Below, piece by piece: positions 55,801 to 63,831 of a stretch of DNA of 64,000 nucleotides. The stretch comes from Brasilonema angustatum HA4187-MV1. GTDB taxonomy: Bacteria > Cyanobacteriota > Cyanobacteriia > Cyanobacteriales > Nostocaceae. The stretch covers positions 54,219-118,218 of the forward strand of contig JAHHGV010000028.1 in assembly GCA_019359695.1 (NCBI GenBank). The letters run 5' to 3'. The notes under the pieces are model-generated. The model did not search any database and was not told the origin of the DNA. It was given only the letters and a program-made list of their open reading frames with translations. How positions within the stretch are numbered: the stretch's first letter is position 1; each line of letters starts with the position of its first letter. Both the position numbers and the translations under genes were made by a program.

Positions 55801-56232
55801 GATGAATCAACTTCTTCATTTCTCATCGGGAATTCCTCATCGCTCCCCCTTGCAGATCTGCGAGTTTTGCTAGTCGATGACGATACAGACACACGAGATT
55901 TGATTACTTTTATACTAGAGCAAAGTGGTGCCCTGGTTACGTCAGCAACTTCCGCAATAGAAGCTTTGGAAACTTTTAAGCAAACAAACTTTGATGTATT
56001 GATCTCAGACATTGGAATGCCTGAGATGGACGGCTATATGCTAATGCGACAAATTCGGGCAATCACATCCAAACAAGGCAGAGATGTTTTAGCTTTAGCC
56101 CTGACTGCTTATGCCGGAGAAATTAATCAACAGCAAGCGATCAGAGCAGGATTTCAAAGACATATTAGCAAACCAGTTGAGCCAGAGGATTTGGTAAAGC
56201 TTATTGTTGATCTGATTAAAGCGAGCAAATAA
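52882..56232 (+). CDS. Hybrid sensor histidine kinase (GAF, multiple PAS, HisKA, HATPase, REC)
   Basis: About 1116 residues, soluble. Order: a GAF-like domain (about 40-190); four PAS-type domains (about 205-330, 340-455, 460-595, 600-720), two with MEKHLR-like WxG/ITDRKQ ends; HisKA with H751 in SHELRSPLNPILG; HATPase with WNLLSNAVKFTP, DTGKGI and GLGLGLAIV; and a C-terminal receiver with phospho-acceptor Asp1043 (ISDIGMPEMDG) and HISKPVEP. All catalytic residues are present. It starts at ATG 52882 rather than TTG 52876. The ligand is unknown. Coupled to the upstream XRE gene. Confidence 0.92.
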   Translation: MTCEKQKQINLEDILITEELSRRLPKTIDLQAENQALHTLARQLAQSPQIMLKTLVGVARDLCQAGTAGVSLLDLTPTGESIFHWVALAGEFEEYEQGTCPGDFSPCGVCLERRSPQLFLYPERYFTYLQQAKPAIIESLVIPLVIDEQPLGTIWIVSHDEQRHFDSEDVRLMTSLANITAAALGSSRACQTAIDAQQALHESQAHMQSLLTNIPGMVYRYISGADGSDRFTFVNSGCCDLFEVEPSAALEDAGLIWNQIHPNDRSSFQASVITAVENFLAWDWQGRIITPSGKLKWIQGRSSGLRTADGDVWDGWLINITDRKQIEQALRESEELKQRVLDSSKDCIKVLTLNSEILYISKNGLCLLEIDDPASVLNADWASFWQGEDYENAQAALAAARIGNIGRFQGYCLTLKGQPKWWDVIVTPILDASGQVVQILCISRDITTAKRIEADRQQAEMALREAHVQLESALAAGSVYTWRWNIPTDRVIVNTAFAHLFAVDPAIATTEGLPIELFIDAIHEEDRDSVSAAINQAMSSGKGYAAQYRVRTVSGGERWLSACGRVEYDAAGNPVSFPGALVDITYLKLAEDALRGSEERYRTLFESIDDGFCIIEMLFDENNTPIDYRFLQTNPAFEKQTGLIQAVGKTARQLIPNLEAHWYEIYGKVALSGESIRFENGSEVMNRWFEVYACRVGQPNSCKVAILFKDITERKRIEAEREQILQREQAAREAAERANQIKDEFLAVLSHELRSPLNPILGWSSMLRNGKLNAAKTAYALETIERNAKLQVQLIEDLLDVSRILRGKLSLNMARVNLASTIEAAMETVQLAAQAKSIRVETVFEKEVGQILGDSARLQQIIWNLLSNAVKFTPSGGSVEIQLNSMGSQAQIQVKDTGKGITPDFLPHVFEYFRQADSTTTRTFGGLGLGLAIVRHLVELHGGTVHADSPGVGQGATFTVRLPVLNDQGFGHLDESTSSFLIGNSSSLPLADLRVLLVDDDTDTRDLITFILEQSGALVTSATSAIEALETFKQTNFDVLISDIGMPEMDGYMLMRQIRAITSKQGRDVLALALTAYAGEINQQQAIRAGFQRHISKPVEPEDLVKLIVDLIKASK

Positions 56233-56579
56233 GATCTACCAAGTTTTTATCATACATTTATTTTGTAGATGTCTAGTTAACAAATGATCATTATCTTGGC
56301 TGTTCTTTTCTTAGGATAATACTTATGGTAATGTTTATTATGCAAGTCTTTATCAGCTTTTTCACAACTCAGTATTGAAACAAAATAAAGCTGTCATGTG
56401 ACTTGTTATACGAAAGCAGCTCATTTTTTTGAGTAGTATTTATCCACACAAGTGAAAGGCAAACATGTCAGAAAAATTTTATTTTTAAATACGGTAGTTG
56501 CCTCTAATTACCGTACAATACTAGGAAGTCATCAACCATAGTGGTCAGACTCAACACCCAAAAAGCCTTAAGGTTCAAA
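56233..56579. other. Intergenic region upstream of LysR gene
   Basis: About 350 bp, AT-rich, with no gene. It contains the LysR-type inverted repeat at 56491-56514 and the presumed LysR promoter. Confidence 0.5.
56491..56514. promoter_or_regulatory. LysR-type operator candidate
   Basis: ACGGTA-N12-TACCGT, perfect 6-bp arms in a 24-bp site, 66 bp upstream of the LysR start. LysR proteins usually bind such interrupted palindromes near their own promoters. Confidence 0.45.
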
Positions 56580-57572
56580 ATGACGCTTGAGCAGTTGCGA
56601 ATTTTTTTGGCAGTTGCGGAACTGATGCACTTTACCCGTGCTGCAGAAACGCTTTATATCACTCAACCAGCTGTTAGTGCAGCAATTCAAAGTTTGGAAG
56701 CAGAATATGGAGTCAGACTATTCCATAGGATTGGTCGCCATATCGAAATTACTGATGCGGGTAAATTACTCCAAATGGAGGCGCAGAAAGTTCTTGACCA
56801 AGTTTCTTTAACTGAGCGAGGCTTGAAAGAACTGAACAATTTGCAACGCGGTGAATTAAAGCTGGGATCAAGTCTCACCATTGGTAACTACTGGTTACCA
56901 GAGAAAATTAGCCAGTTCAAACGCCAATATCCTGGTATTCATATCGATTGTACGCTGGGTAATGCAGAAGAAATTTGCGAAGGGACTGCTACAGGACTTT
57001 TTGATTTTGGTTTAGTAACAGGAGACGTTAAACCCTCACTGAAGAACTATTTGGAGCAGGAAGTTGTGGGGAGCGATCCCCTGCAAATTGTGGTTGGCAC
57101 ATCTCACCCCTGGTTTAAGCGGACAGAAATTTGCCCAGCAGAACTGCTAGCAACCAGTTGGGTGATGCGAGAGCCAGGTTCGGGAGCACAGCAAATGTTT
57201 GAGCAAGCTTTACAAAATTGGGGAATTGAACTGACTCAGTTGGATATTGTTCTCGTCTTGAGCAGTAGCGAGATGGTGAAAGCAGTGGTTGAAAGCGGTG
57301 TTGGTGCTGCCGCCATTCCAGAATTGATGGTCAAAAAAGAAATACAGCTATCTACACTTCACGCCGTTCGTGTGGTAGATAGAAACTCTGGCACCGAGCT
57401 AGACATTGTTCAACCTGTTTGGAAGCTCAAACACAAACAACGTTTTCAAACCCGAGTTGCGATCGCCTTTGAACAGATTTTGAGCGCTGTGCAAAGTCCA
57501 GAGTCAAAAAGCATGCCCTTGAGCGAAGCGAAGGGTCAAAACTCAAAAGTTTTGGAGTCGGAACTCAACTAA
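56580..57572 (+). CDS. LysR-family transcriptional regulator
   Basis: About 330 residues from the ATG at 56580 (MTLEQLRIFLAVAELMHFTRAAE); the frame is open to 56541. The N-terminal HTH (ITQPAVSAAIQSLEAEYGVRLFHRIGR) and the C-terminal substrate-binding domain (FDFGLVTGDVKPSL; MVKAVVESGVGAAAIPELMVK) are complete. The general form resembles the CysL/YeiE-type branch more than CbbR/NdhR, but I cannot settle the effector. It lies upstream of an Rrf2 gene and the flv operon on the same strand, each with its own gap. Confidence 0.9.
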   Translation: MTLEQLRIFLAVAELMHFTRAAETLYITQPAVSAAIQSLEAEYGVRLFHRIGRHIEITDAGKLLQMEAQKVLDQVSLTERGLKELNNLQRGELKLGSSLTIGNYWLPEKISQFKRQYPGIHIDCTLGNAEEICEGTATGLFDFGLVTGDVKPSLKNYLEQEVVGSDPLQIVVGTSHPWFKRTEICPAELLATSWVMREPGSGAQQMFEQALQNWGIELTQLDIVLVLSSSEMVKAVVESGVGAAAIPELMVKKEIQLSTLHAVRVVDRNSGTELDIVQPVWKLKHKQRFQTRVAIAFEQILSAVQSPESKSMPLSEAKGQNSKVLESELN

Positions 57573-57637
57573 ATCTATTTTTGGAATGCTTTGGACAAAA
57601 TATCCGCTGGAGGAAAATAAGTACTTATACTTATTAA

Positions 57638-57659
57638 TCACTTTTTTTTATTAAAGTGA
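57638..57659 (+). terminator. Hairpin after LysR gene
   Basis: TCACTTT / AAAGTGA 7-bp stem with an 8-base T-rich loop, 65 bp after the LysR stop. It is AT-rich and weak. Confidence 0.35.
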
Positions 57660-57824
57660 CAAAGAAAAATATTTGATTTTATTAGTGGTCTTCTTTATAG
57701 TTGTCGTAAACCTACCAGCATATAGATTATCGAGATATTGCCTGTGTGGTTCTAATTTTAATGGTTAGGCTGACACTCAGCTTGCTCACAGGTAATAACT
57801 AAATGGGTCTATATATTCTCGTCT

Positions 57825-58262
57825 ATGGAACTCTCTAATAAAACTGAGTACGCGGTTCTTTCCCTGATAGCGCTAGCAGCCTGTTATTCTAGCGGTGAAT
57901 CATTACAAATCCGGGAAATAGCAGCGCGACAAAACATACCAAACCGCTATTTGGAAGAACTTCTGGCGACATTAAGGCGTGGAGGTTTAATTAAGAGCAT
58001 ACGCGGCGTCAAAGGTGGCTATGTTCTGGCACGAGAACCCCAAAAGATTACAGTTCTAGATGCTTTCCGTTGTATGGAACAAGCAGACGCAGATGTGCCC
58101 AAGCAGAATTCCACCCCCACATCAGCAGAAACTGAAGTTATTCAAGAGGTTTGGCAAGAAGGGTGTGAGGCAGCTTACTCTGTTCTACAGAAGTATACCA
58201 TCCATGACATTTGTGAGCAACGAGCGAAAGGACGACAGATGGAATCTATGTACTACATCTAG
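57825..58262 (+). CDS. Rrf2-family transcriptional regulator (second copy)
   Basis: 145 residues with the Rrf2 winged helix (ELSNKTEYAVLSLIALAACY; IPNRYLEELLATLRRGGLIKS, GVKGGYVLAREP) and a C-terminal part with four scattered cysteines (near residues 20, 82, 123 and 138). The classic C-x5-C-x5-C Fe-S motif is not present as such. It is a paralogue of the protein at 49396, sharing the ending MYYI. It lies 385 bp upstream of the flv4-type gene on the same strand; control of that operon is possible but unproven. Confidence 0.9.
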   Translation: MELSNKTEYAVLSLIALAACYSSGESLQIREIAARQNIPNRYLEELLATLRRGGLIKSIRGVKGGYVLAREPQKITVLDAFRCMEQADADVPKQNSTPTSAETEVIQEVWQEGCEAAYSVLQKYTIHDICEQRAKGRQMESMYYI

Positions 58263-58647
58263 CCTTGCGTTGGATTCGCGGAAAATCTTGATTTGTTGGG
58301 GAGCCAGTGCGAATGACGGCTTTCCCGACAGAGGCATCTGGCGTTGGGCACTGCTTAGCTTCCCATATTATTGGCGTGGCGTGAGTAGCAGAGTGCCCAC
58401 CCAACGACGTTGGAGGAGCATAAAATTTTGCACGCCCTCCGGGAAGCCTTATACCGCTTTTTGGAGCAGCAGAAAAGCTTAAAATCAGTGTCAGTGATAA
58501 TGATAAGAATAGAAAAATAGAATGATTTTGATGATTTAAATAACTAATATTTAGCTTTAAAGATTGACATTTTACAACTAGAGTGGTTTCCAAGCAGAAT
58601 GAGAGTTAAGAACACTCACGCCAGAAGATTGTTGGAGGCACAAGCGT
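58263..58647. other. Repeat-containing leader region of the flv operon
   Basis: About 385 bp with no gene. The first 230 bases contain GC-rich palindromic motifs (GGGGAGCCAGTGCGAATGACG, CCCTCCGGGAAGCC) like other intergenic repeats in this window. The last 100 bases, AT-rich, probably hold the flv4 promoter. GGAGG at 58634-58638 is the ribosome-binding site. Confidence 0.5.
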
Positions 58648-60378
58648 ATGGTTGCACTCACTGCTCGTTCTGAAAATACTCAATCCCACGATCGCTTGAC
58701 TATGCAAATAGTCGATCTTGGGGATGAAACGATCGCTATTCGTTCTCTGGATTGGGATCGCGATCGCTTCGACATCGAGTTTGGATTGAACAATGGTACA
58801 ACCTATAATTCGTTTTTGATTCAAAGTGAGAAGACAGCTCTAATTGACACCTCTCACCGCAAGTTTCAGCAGTTGTATTTAGATGTCTTGAAGGGATTGA
58901 TTGACTTCTCAACGCTGGATTATTTAATTATTAGTCATACTGAACCGGATCACAGTGGACTTGTTAAAGAGGTGTTGCAGTTAGCTCCTCAGGTAACAGT
59001 AGTAGGAGCAAAAGTTGCCATCCAGTTCCTGGAAAATATGATACATCAGCCATTTCAATCGCTGATAGTTAAGAATGGCGACCGCCTCGATTTAGGCAAC
59101 GGACATGAGTTAGAATTCGTGAGTGCCCCCAATCTCCACTGGCCTGATACTATTTTTACCTACGATGCTAAAACCCGCATCCTCTTCACTTGCGATGCTT
59201 TTGGGATGCACTACTGCGACGATCACACCTTTGATGAAGATCCAGAATTAATCGAAGCCGATTTTAAATATTACTATGAGTGCCTGATGGCTCCAAATGC
59301 CCGTTCCGTGCTGTCTGCTATCAAGCGGATGGAAAAATTAGATATCGGCACAATCGCCACAGGGCACGGACCTTTATTACAACATCATTTGTCAGACTGG
59401 GTGAGTTGCTATCAGAAATGGAGTCAAGAACAGGCAAAAACAGATACCCTCGTTGCCCTGTTCTACTGTGAAGATTACGGCTTTTGTGACCAATTGGCAA
59501 GAGCGATCGCTCATGGCGCCCAGAGAAATGGGGTAGCGGTAGAACTGGTAGATTTAAATACTGCTGAACCTCATGAAGTCCGGGAATTCGTCAACCAAGC
59601 CACGGGTTTGGTGATTGGTATGCCATCCCAATCGAATCAAAATGCCCATGCAGCTTTAAGTACCATTCTCGCAGCTGCACACCGTAAGCAAGCAGTCGGA
59701 CTGTTTGAAAGTGGTGGTAGGGAAGATGAACCAATTTATCCGTTGCGTAATAAGTTTCAAGAAATCGGTCTAACCGAAGCTTTTCCACCCATTTTGGTGA
59801 AAGAACCACCAACGCACATCACCGAACAAATGTGTGATGAAGCGGGGACTGATATTGGACAGTGGTTGACTCGCGATCGCACGATCAAACAAATCAAAGC
59901 CATAGATAATGATTTAGAACGAGCATTGGGACGCTTAAGCAGTGGACTCTATATTATTACCGCCCAGAAAACAGATGTCACCAGTGCCATGTTAGCTTCT
60001 TGGGTGATGCAAGCGAGCATGAATCCTTTGGGAGTTGCGATTGCAGTTGCCAAGGATCGGGCAATTGAATCATTACTCCACGTAGGCGATCGCTTTGTTC
60101 TCAACGTCTTAGAGGAAGACAACTACCAAACCTTAATGAAACACTTCCTCAAGCGTTTCCCTCCCGGTGCAGATCGATTTGCAAACATCAAAACCTACCC
60201 CGCCAGCAATAACTGTCCCATTTTGGCAGATGCACTGGCATATATGGAATGTGAAGTCACGACGCGAATCGAGTGCAGCGATCACTGGATTATTTACAGC
60301 AGCGTCCAAACTGGCAGAGTCGCCAAACTAGATGCCTTCAGCGCCGTCCACCATCGCAAGGTTGGCAACCACTATTAA
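58648..60378 (+). CDS. flv4: Flavodiiron protein, canonical ligands (Flv4-like)
   Basis: 576 residues in the cyanobacterial three-domain form: metallo-beta-lactamase-like diiron domain, flavodoxin-like FMN domain (about 260-410), and C-terminal flavin reductase domain (about 420-576). The diiron ligands are all present: H97, E99, D101, H102 (HTEPDH), H164 (LHWPD), D183 (CDAFG) and H240 (GHGP). That fits class B members (Flv3/Flv4). Because a PsiE-like membrane gene and a degenerate-ligand flavodiiron gene follow, this is most likely Flv4 of the flv4-sll0218-flv2 operon, which relieves excess electrons at photosystem II. Start supported by GGAGG. Confidence 0.9.
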   Translation: MVALTARSENTQSHDRLTMQIVDLGDETIAIRSLDWDRDRFDIEFGLNNGTTYNSFLIQSEKTALIDTSHRKFQQLYLDVLKGLIDFSTLDYLIISHTEPDHSGLVKEVLQLAPQVTVVGAKVAIQFLENMIHQPFQSLIVKNGDRLDLGNGHELEFVSAPNLHWPDTIFTYDAKTRILFTCDAFGMHYCDDHTFDEDPELIEADFKYYYECLMAPNARSVLSAIKRMEKLDIGTIATGHGPLLQHHLSDWVSCYQKWSQEQAKTDTLVALFYCEDYGFCDQLARAIAHGAQRNGVAVELVDLNTAEPHEVREFVNQATGLVIGMPSQSNQNAHAALSTILAAAHRKQAVGLFESGGREDEPIYPLRNKFQEIGLTEAFPPILVKEPPTHITEQMCDEAGTDIGQWLTRDRTIKQIKAIDNDLERALGRLSSGLYIITAQKTDVTSAMLASWVMQASMNPLGVAIAVAKDRAIESLLHVGDRFVLNVLEEDNYQTLMKHFLKRFPPGADRFANIKTYPASNNCPILADALAYMECEVTTRIECSDHWIIYSSVQTGRVAKLDAFSAVHHRKVGNHY

Positions 60379-60434
60379 CTGCAAACTACCTTCCTCCCTC
60401 ACTCCCCTACGATGTACATACATCTCGCTTTTCA

Positions 60435-60514
60435 CCTCACCCTCGCTTTTAGCTGCGCTAAAATCTTTCCCTCTCCGGAGTTCGGAGAGGGATGCCCGAC
60501 AGGGCAGGGTGAGG
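60435..60514. repeat. Palindromic element between flv4 and the PsiE-like gene
   Basis: Outer arms CCTCACCCT (60435-60443) and AGGGTGAGG (60506-60514), inner hairpin CCTCTCCGGAGTTCGGAGAGG (about 60470-60490). This is a MITE-like intergenic repeat inserted in an operon whose genes are otherwise co-oriented. Confidence 0.8.
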
Positions 60515-60610
60515 TTTTGCGGGGATAAGCGGGTAATTCAAGGACTTGTGTGTACACCGTAGCCCTCACTCCCTTTCTCCCTCTTTCCCTCTCATAGGAG
60601 TTTTTAGACA

Positions 60611-61144
60611 ATGCAATTACTCAAAAACATACCAGTCAAACCTGTGAAGCGGGAAAGCTGGTTAAATCTCGGTCGAATTGTGCAAGCACTGGAATTGGTT
60701 CAGGACTTGATTGTGATTTCGCTGTGCATCGGGCTATTTAGCTTTATGGTGCTACAAATCCGCGCCATGTTCCTCTCTCTCATCCCCCCGATTCAGTTCC
60801 ACAGCGTCACAGCAGATATCCTGTCGTTGCTGATTTTAGTAGAGTTATTTCGTTTGTTGATCATTTACCTGCAAGAGCAACGAGTTTCTATTGGAGTCGC
60901 CGTAGAAGTGTCAATTGTTTCTGTGTTGCGAGAAATGATTGTACGAGGTGTATTAGAAACGTCATTTATGCAAGTCTTAGCCGCCTGTGCTTTCTTAGTG
61001 GTGTTAGGGGTGTTACTGGTTGTGAGAGTTTGGCTACCTCCAACCTTTGAAGGTATCGATCCAGAACACCAAGTCTCAAAGCGATACAAAAACCGCCTCG
61101 CCCAAGAAGAAATACCTGAATCTCAGACTCATGTTGAGTTCTGA
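60611..61144 (+). CDS. PsiE-like membrane protein (Sll0218-like)
   Basis: 177 residues with four membrane spans (about 33-55, 66-82, 95-112 and 120-140) and a polar C-terminal tail. The pattern fits the phosphate-starvation-inducible PsiE family, to which Sll0218 of the Synechocystis flv4-sll0218-flv2 operon belongs. Sll0218 is reported to affect PSII assembly or stability. The gene sits between two flavodiiron genes as in that operon, which is the main evidence. AGGAG lies about 10 bp before the ATG. 232 bp, including a palindromic element, separate it from flv4. Confidence 0.85.
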   Translation: MQLLKNIPVKPVKRESWLNLGRIVQALELVQDLIVISLCIGLFSFMVLQIRAMFLSLIPPIQFHSVTADILSLLILVELFRLLIIYLQEQRVSIGVAVEVSIVSVLREMIVRGVLETSFMQVLAACAFLVVLGVLLVVRVWLPPTFEGIDPEHQVSKRYKNRLAQEEIPESQTHVEF

Positions 61145-61193
61145 AAATTTATCCTGTGATCCAACCATCAACAACCAACCCATTACTATACTA

Positions 61194-62927
61194 ATGCAAA
61201 CTCTAGCCCCCACAACCAGCCGCCCTCGTGACGTTCAAGTTGCTGAAATTACGACTCATACTTTGGTTTTGCGATCGCGCACTTGGGAACGCCTCAAGTT
61301 TGAAGTTGAATACGCCCGCCAAAAAGGAACAACAGCGAATTCCTATCTTATCCAAGCTGATCGGACTGCTTTAATTGACCCTCCGGGCGAGTCTTTTACC
61401 CAGATTTTCTTACAAGAACTTAACAAACACGCTCTATTGACCCAATTAGATTACATAATCCTCAATCACGTCAATCCTAACCGGATGGCTACCCTCAAAG
61501 TCCTCCTCGAACAAGCACCCCAAGTTAAGATTGTCTGTTCTAAACCAAGTGCAAATGTTCTAAAAACGATTTTCCCTGAGTGGGAGTCGAAAATTCACCT
61601 GGTTCGTTCCGAAGACACTCTAGATTTGGGACAAGAACATCAACTGCAATTCGTGACTGTACCGACTCCCCGTTGGGCGGATGGAATGTGTACTTACGAT
61701 TATGCGACCCGTATTCTCTACACTGACAAATTTTTTGGGGTTCATGTTTGTAGCGATGTTGTTTTTGATGAGGATTGGAAGCAACTGGATGCGGATCGCC
61801 ACTACTATTTTGACTGTCTGCACGCCACCCAGGCAAAACAAGTGGAAGCAGCCTTAGAGAAATTAGCACCCTTAAAAGCCAAATTTTATGCACCTGGTCA
61901 TGGTCCGATTGTCCGTTACAGCCTCAGTCGCTTTACCTACGATTACCGTCAATGGTGCCAGGAACAGAAAACCCAGGAATTGCGAGTTGCCTTGCTTTAT
62001 GCCTCAGCTTATGGTAACACAGCGACTTTAGCACAGGCGATCGCTCAAGGGTTAATTCAAAATGGGATTGCAGTCGAATCTATTAACTGCGAACTAGCAG
62101 AACCCAGCGAAATTACCCGTGCAGTGGAAGCTTGCAATGGCTTCATTATCGGTTCTCCTACATTAGGAGGTCATGCACCCACTCAAGTTCAAACTGCCTT
62201 GGGAATTATTCTATCAGCAGCGACGAAAACTAAACTAGCAGGAGTTTTTGGTTCCTACGGCTGGAGTGGTGAAGCCACCGATTTGATTGAAAACAAATTG
62301 TTGGATGCCAATTTTCGTTTAGGGTTTGAAACTATCCGCGTTCGCTTCAGTCCCACTGAGTCCACTTTGCAGCAGTGTCAGGATGCGGGGGCAGAATTTG
62401 CCCAAGTCTTGAAAAAGAAAAAGAAGCTGCGTACACCTCGCCAAGCTTTGACAGAAGCCCAAATTGACCGAACACAACAAGCCGTTGGGCGCATCATCGG
62501 TTCTCTGTGCGTCCTCAGTTCTCGACGCGGTGACAGCCATAGTGGTATCCTCACCTCTTGGGTTTCTCAAGCTACCTTTAATCCTCCTGGTTTGATGATT
62601 GCGATCGCTCAAGATCAAAATGCCGATGCGATTATTCATCCTGGTGATCAATTTGTCCTCAACATTCTTAAGGAAGGACGCAACCTGCGGCGATACTTTT
62701 CTTATCGCAGTACTCCAGGAGACAATCCCTTTGCTGAGTTGGCGACTCAAAGTGCTAACAACGGTTGCTTAATTCTCAGTGATGCCCTCACCTATCTGGA
62801 ATGTACCGTCCAACAGCGGATGGAATGTGGCGATCGCTGGTTAATCTACGCAACTGTAGACGAGGGCAAAGTTTTAGAATCGATAGGCGTGAGTGCGATC
62901 GAGCACCGCAAATCAGGTAGCTATTAA
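61194..62927 (+). CDS. flv2: Flavodiiron protein, degenerate ligands (Flv2-like)
   Basis: 577 residues, same three-domain layout as the upstream Flv4-like protein. The diiron ligands are replaced: HxExDH reads H92-V-N94-P-N96-R97, the later His is R160, and the Asp is Lys in YTDKFFG, while GHGP is kept. This is the class A form (Flv1/Flv2), which works as a heterodimer with a class B partner, here Flv4. I chose the ATG at 61194 because the N-terminus then aligns with Flv4; an ATG at 61131 overlapping the upstream gene is possible. The FMN domain and C-terminal reductase domain look intact. Confidence 0.9.
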   Translation: MQTLAPTTSRPRDVQVAEITTHTLVLRSRTWERLKFEVEYARQKGTTANSYLIQADRTALIDPPGESFTQIFLQELNKHALLTQLDYIILNHVNPNRMATLKVLLEQAPQVKIVCSKPSANVLKTIFPEWESKIHLVRSEDTLDLGQEHQLQFVTVPTPRWADGMCTYDYATRILYTDKFFGVHVCSDVVFDEDWKQLDADRHYYFDCLHATQAKQVEAALEKLAPLKAKFYAPGHGPIVRYSLSRFTYDYRQWCQEQKTQELRVALLYASAYGNTATLAQAIAQGLIQNGIAVESINCELAEPSEITRAVEACNGFIIGSPTLGGHAPTQVQTALGIILSAATKTKLAGVFGSYGWSGEATDLIENKLLDANFRLGFETIRVRFSPTESTLQQCQDAGAEFAQVLKKKKKLRTPRQALTEAQIDRTQQAVGRIIGSLCVLSSRRGDSHSGILTSWVSQATFNPPGLMIAIAQDQNADAIIHPGDQFVLNILKEGRNLRRYFSYRSTPGDNPFAELATQSANNGCLILSDALTYLECTVQQRMECGDRWLIYATVDEGKVLESIGVSAIEHRKSGSY

Positions 62928-63465
62928 GTAGATGGGCGTAAATAAACAGAACTATATTGCAATGGGGAAAGGGGGAAAACCTTTTCCCTTACAAAAGGTT
63001 ACATACTTCGGGAAAATTAGTACCAACCTACTTAGACCTGTTGCAAAAGTACCAATTGCTATGACTTGGGTCAAAGTTAAAGACGTAGCGACATAACGTA
63101 CCATTTGACTTTTTGGCTCTATTGTTGATTTTTGCTAGGTCATTTCTTGCATATGCGACTCTTCGTCGGTCGGGGAGCGCTTTGCCATGCTGTACTAGCA
63201 AAATATTCTCTGTCAGTTTTTGCAACACAACGTTTACCCTGACCAGAATACTAGCAATTTTTTCTATTTCTATCCCAAAGGTGCATAAGGTGATCGGTGC
63301 TGACATTTATATAAGAATGTAGAACAAAAGCTAATTCATGTTTAACTTCTGTTCTGCAAATCAACTAAGGATTCACGCAGACAATCAAATTTTTGTCAAT
63401 GCGTCAGTCCAAGTTACAGCTTCAATAGTATTTGACACTAAACCAACACAAGGAGAGAAAATCGC
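62928..63465. other. Intergenic region with repeat end and possible remnant
   Basis: GGGAAAACCTTTTCCC at 62973-62988 is a weak palindrome downstream of flv2. AGACCTGTTGCAAAAGT at 63034-63050 matches the end of the MITE-like element at 19809. A minus-strand frame of 92 codons (63028-63306) ends in that repeat end and could be a transposase remnant, but I recognise no motif. The last 100 bases hold the leader of the first RiPP precursor gene. Confidence 0.45.
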
Positions 63466-63801
63466 ATGAACAGCGATAATCAGTTTGTCCAGTTTGTCCA
63501 ACAAGTCTCTCAATCCCAAGAGCTACAACAGCAAATCCAGCAGGGAGTTCAAGGGGAGCGGGAAGGCTTTCAAGCAGCTGGGGAGAGCTTTTTGAATAAG
63601 GTAGTGGAGTTAGGTAAAGCAAACGGCTACAATTTCACCACAAATGAAGTTCAACAGTGGTTGCACAGTCGTCGCGAAAGCACCGGGGAAAGCGAGTTGT
63701 CCGACGAACAATTGGAGGCCGTTGCAGGTGCGAGCAAGACACAACAAAGGTGTGGTATTCCTACGGGCGGTCGTATGGTCGCCTGCCCCCCTAGTCTTTG
63801 A
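63466..63801 (+). CDS. Nif11-leader (NHLP-type) RiPP precursor peptide
   Basis: 111 residues. The N-terminal 85 form a Nif11-like leader (FVQFVQQVSQSQELQQQ, then LGKANGYNFTTNEVQQW). It ends in the cleavage signature ELSDEQLEAVAGA. The core behind it, about 22 residues (SKTQQRCGIPTGGRMVACPP...), has two Cys plus Ser/Thr, so thioether rings or other modification are possible. AAGGAGAGAAAAT is an excellent ribosome-binding site. A near-identical leader starts 366 bp further on. The tailoring enzyme and transporter are not in the window. Confidence 0.88.
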   Translation: MNSDNQFVQFVQQVSQSQELQQQIQQGVQGEREGFQAAGESFLNKVVELGKANGYNFTTNEVQQWLHSRRESTGESELSDEQLEAVAGASKTQQRCGIPTGGRMVACPPSL

Positions 63802-63831
63802 CACTAAACCAACACAAGGAGAGAAAATCAC

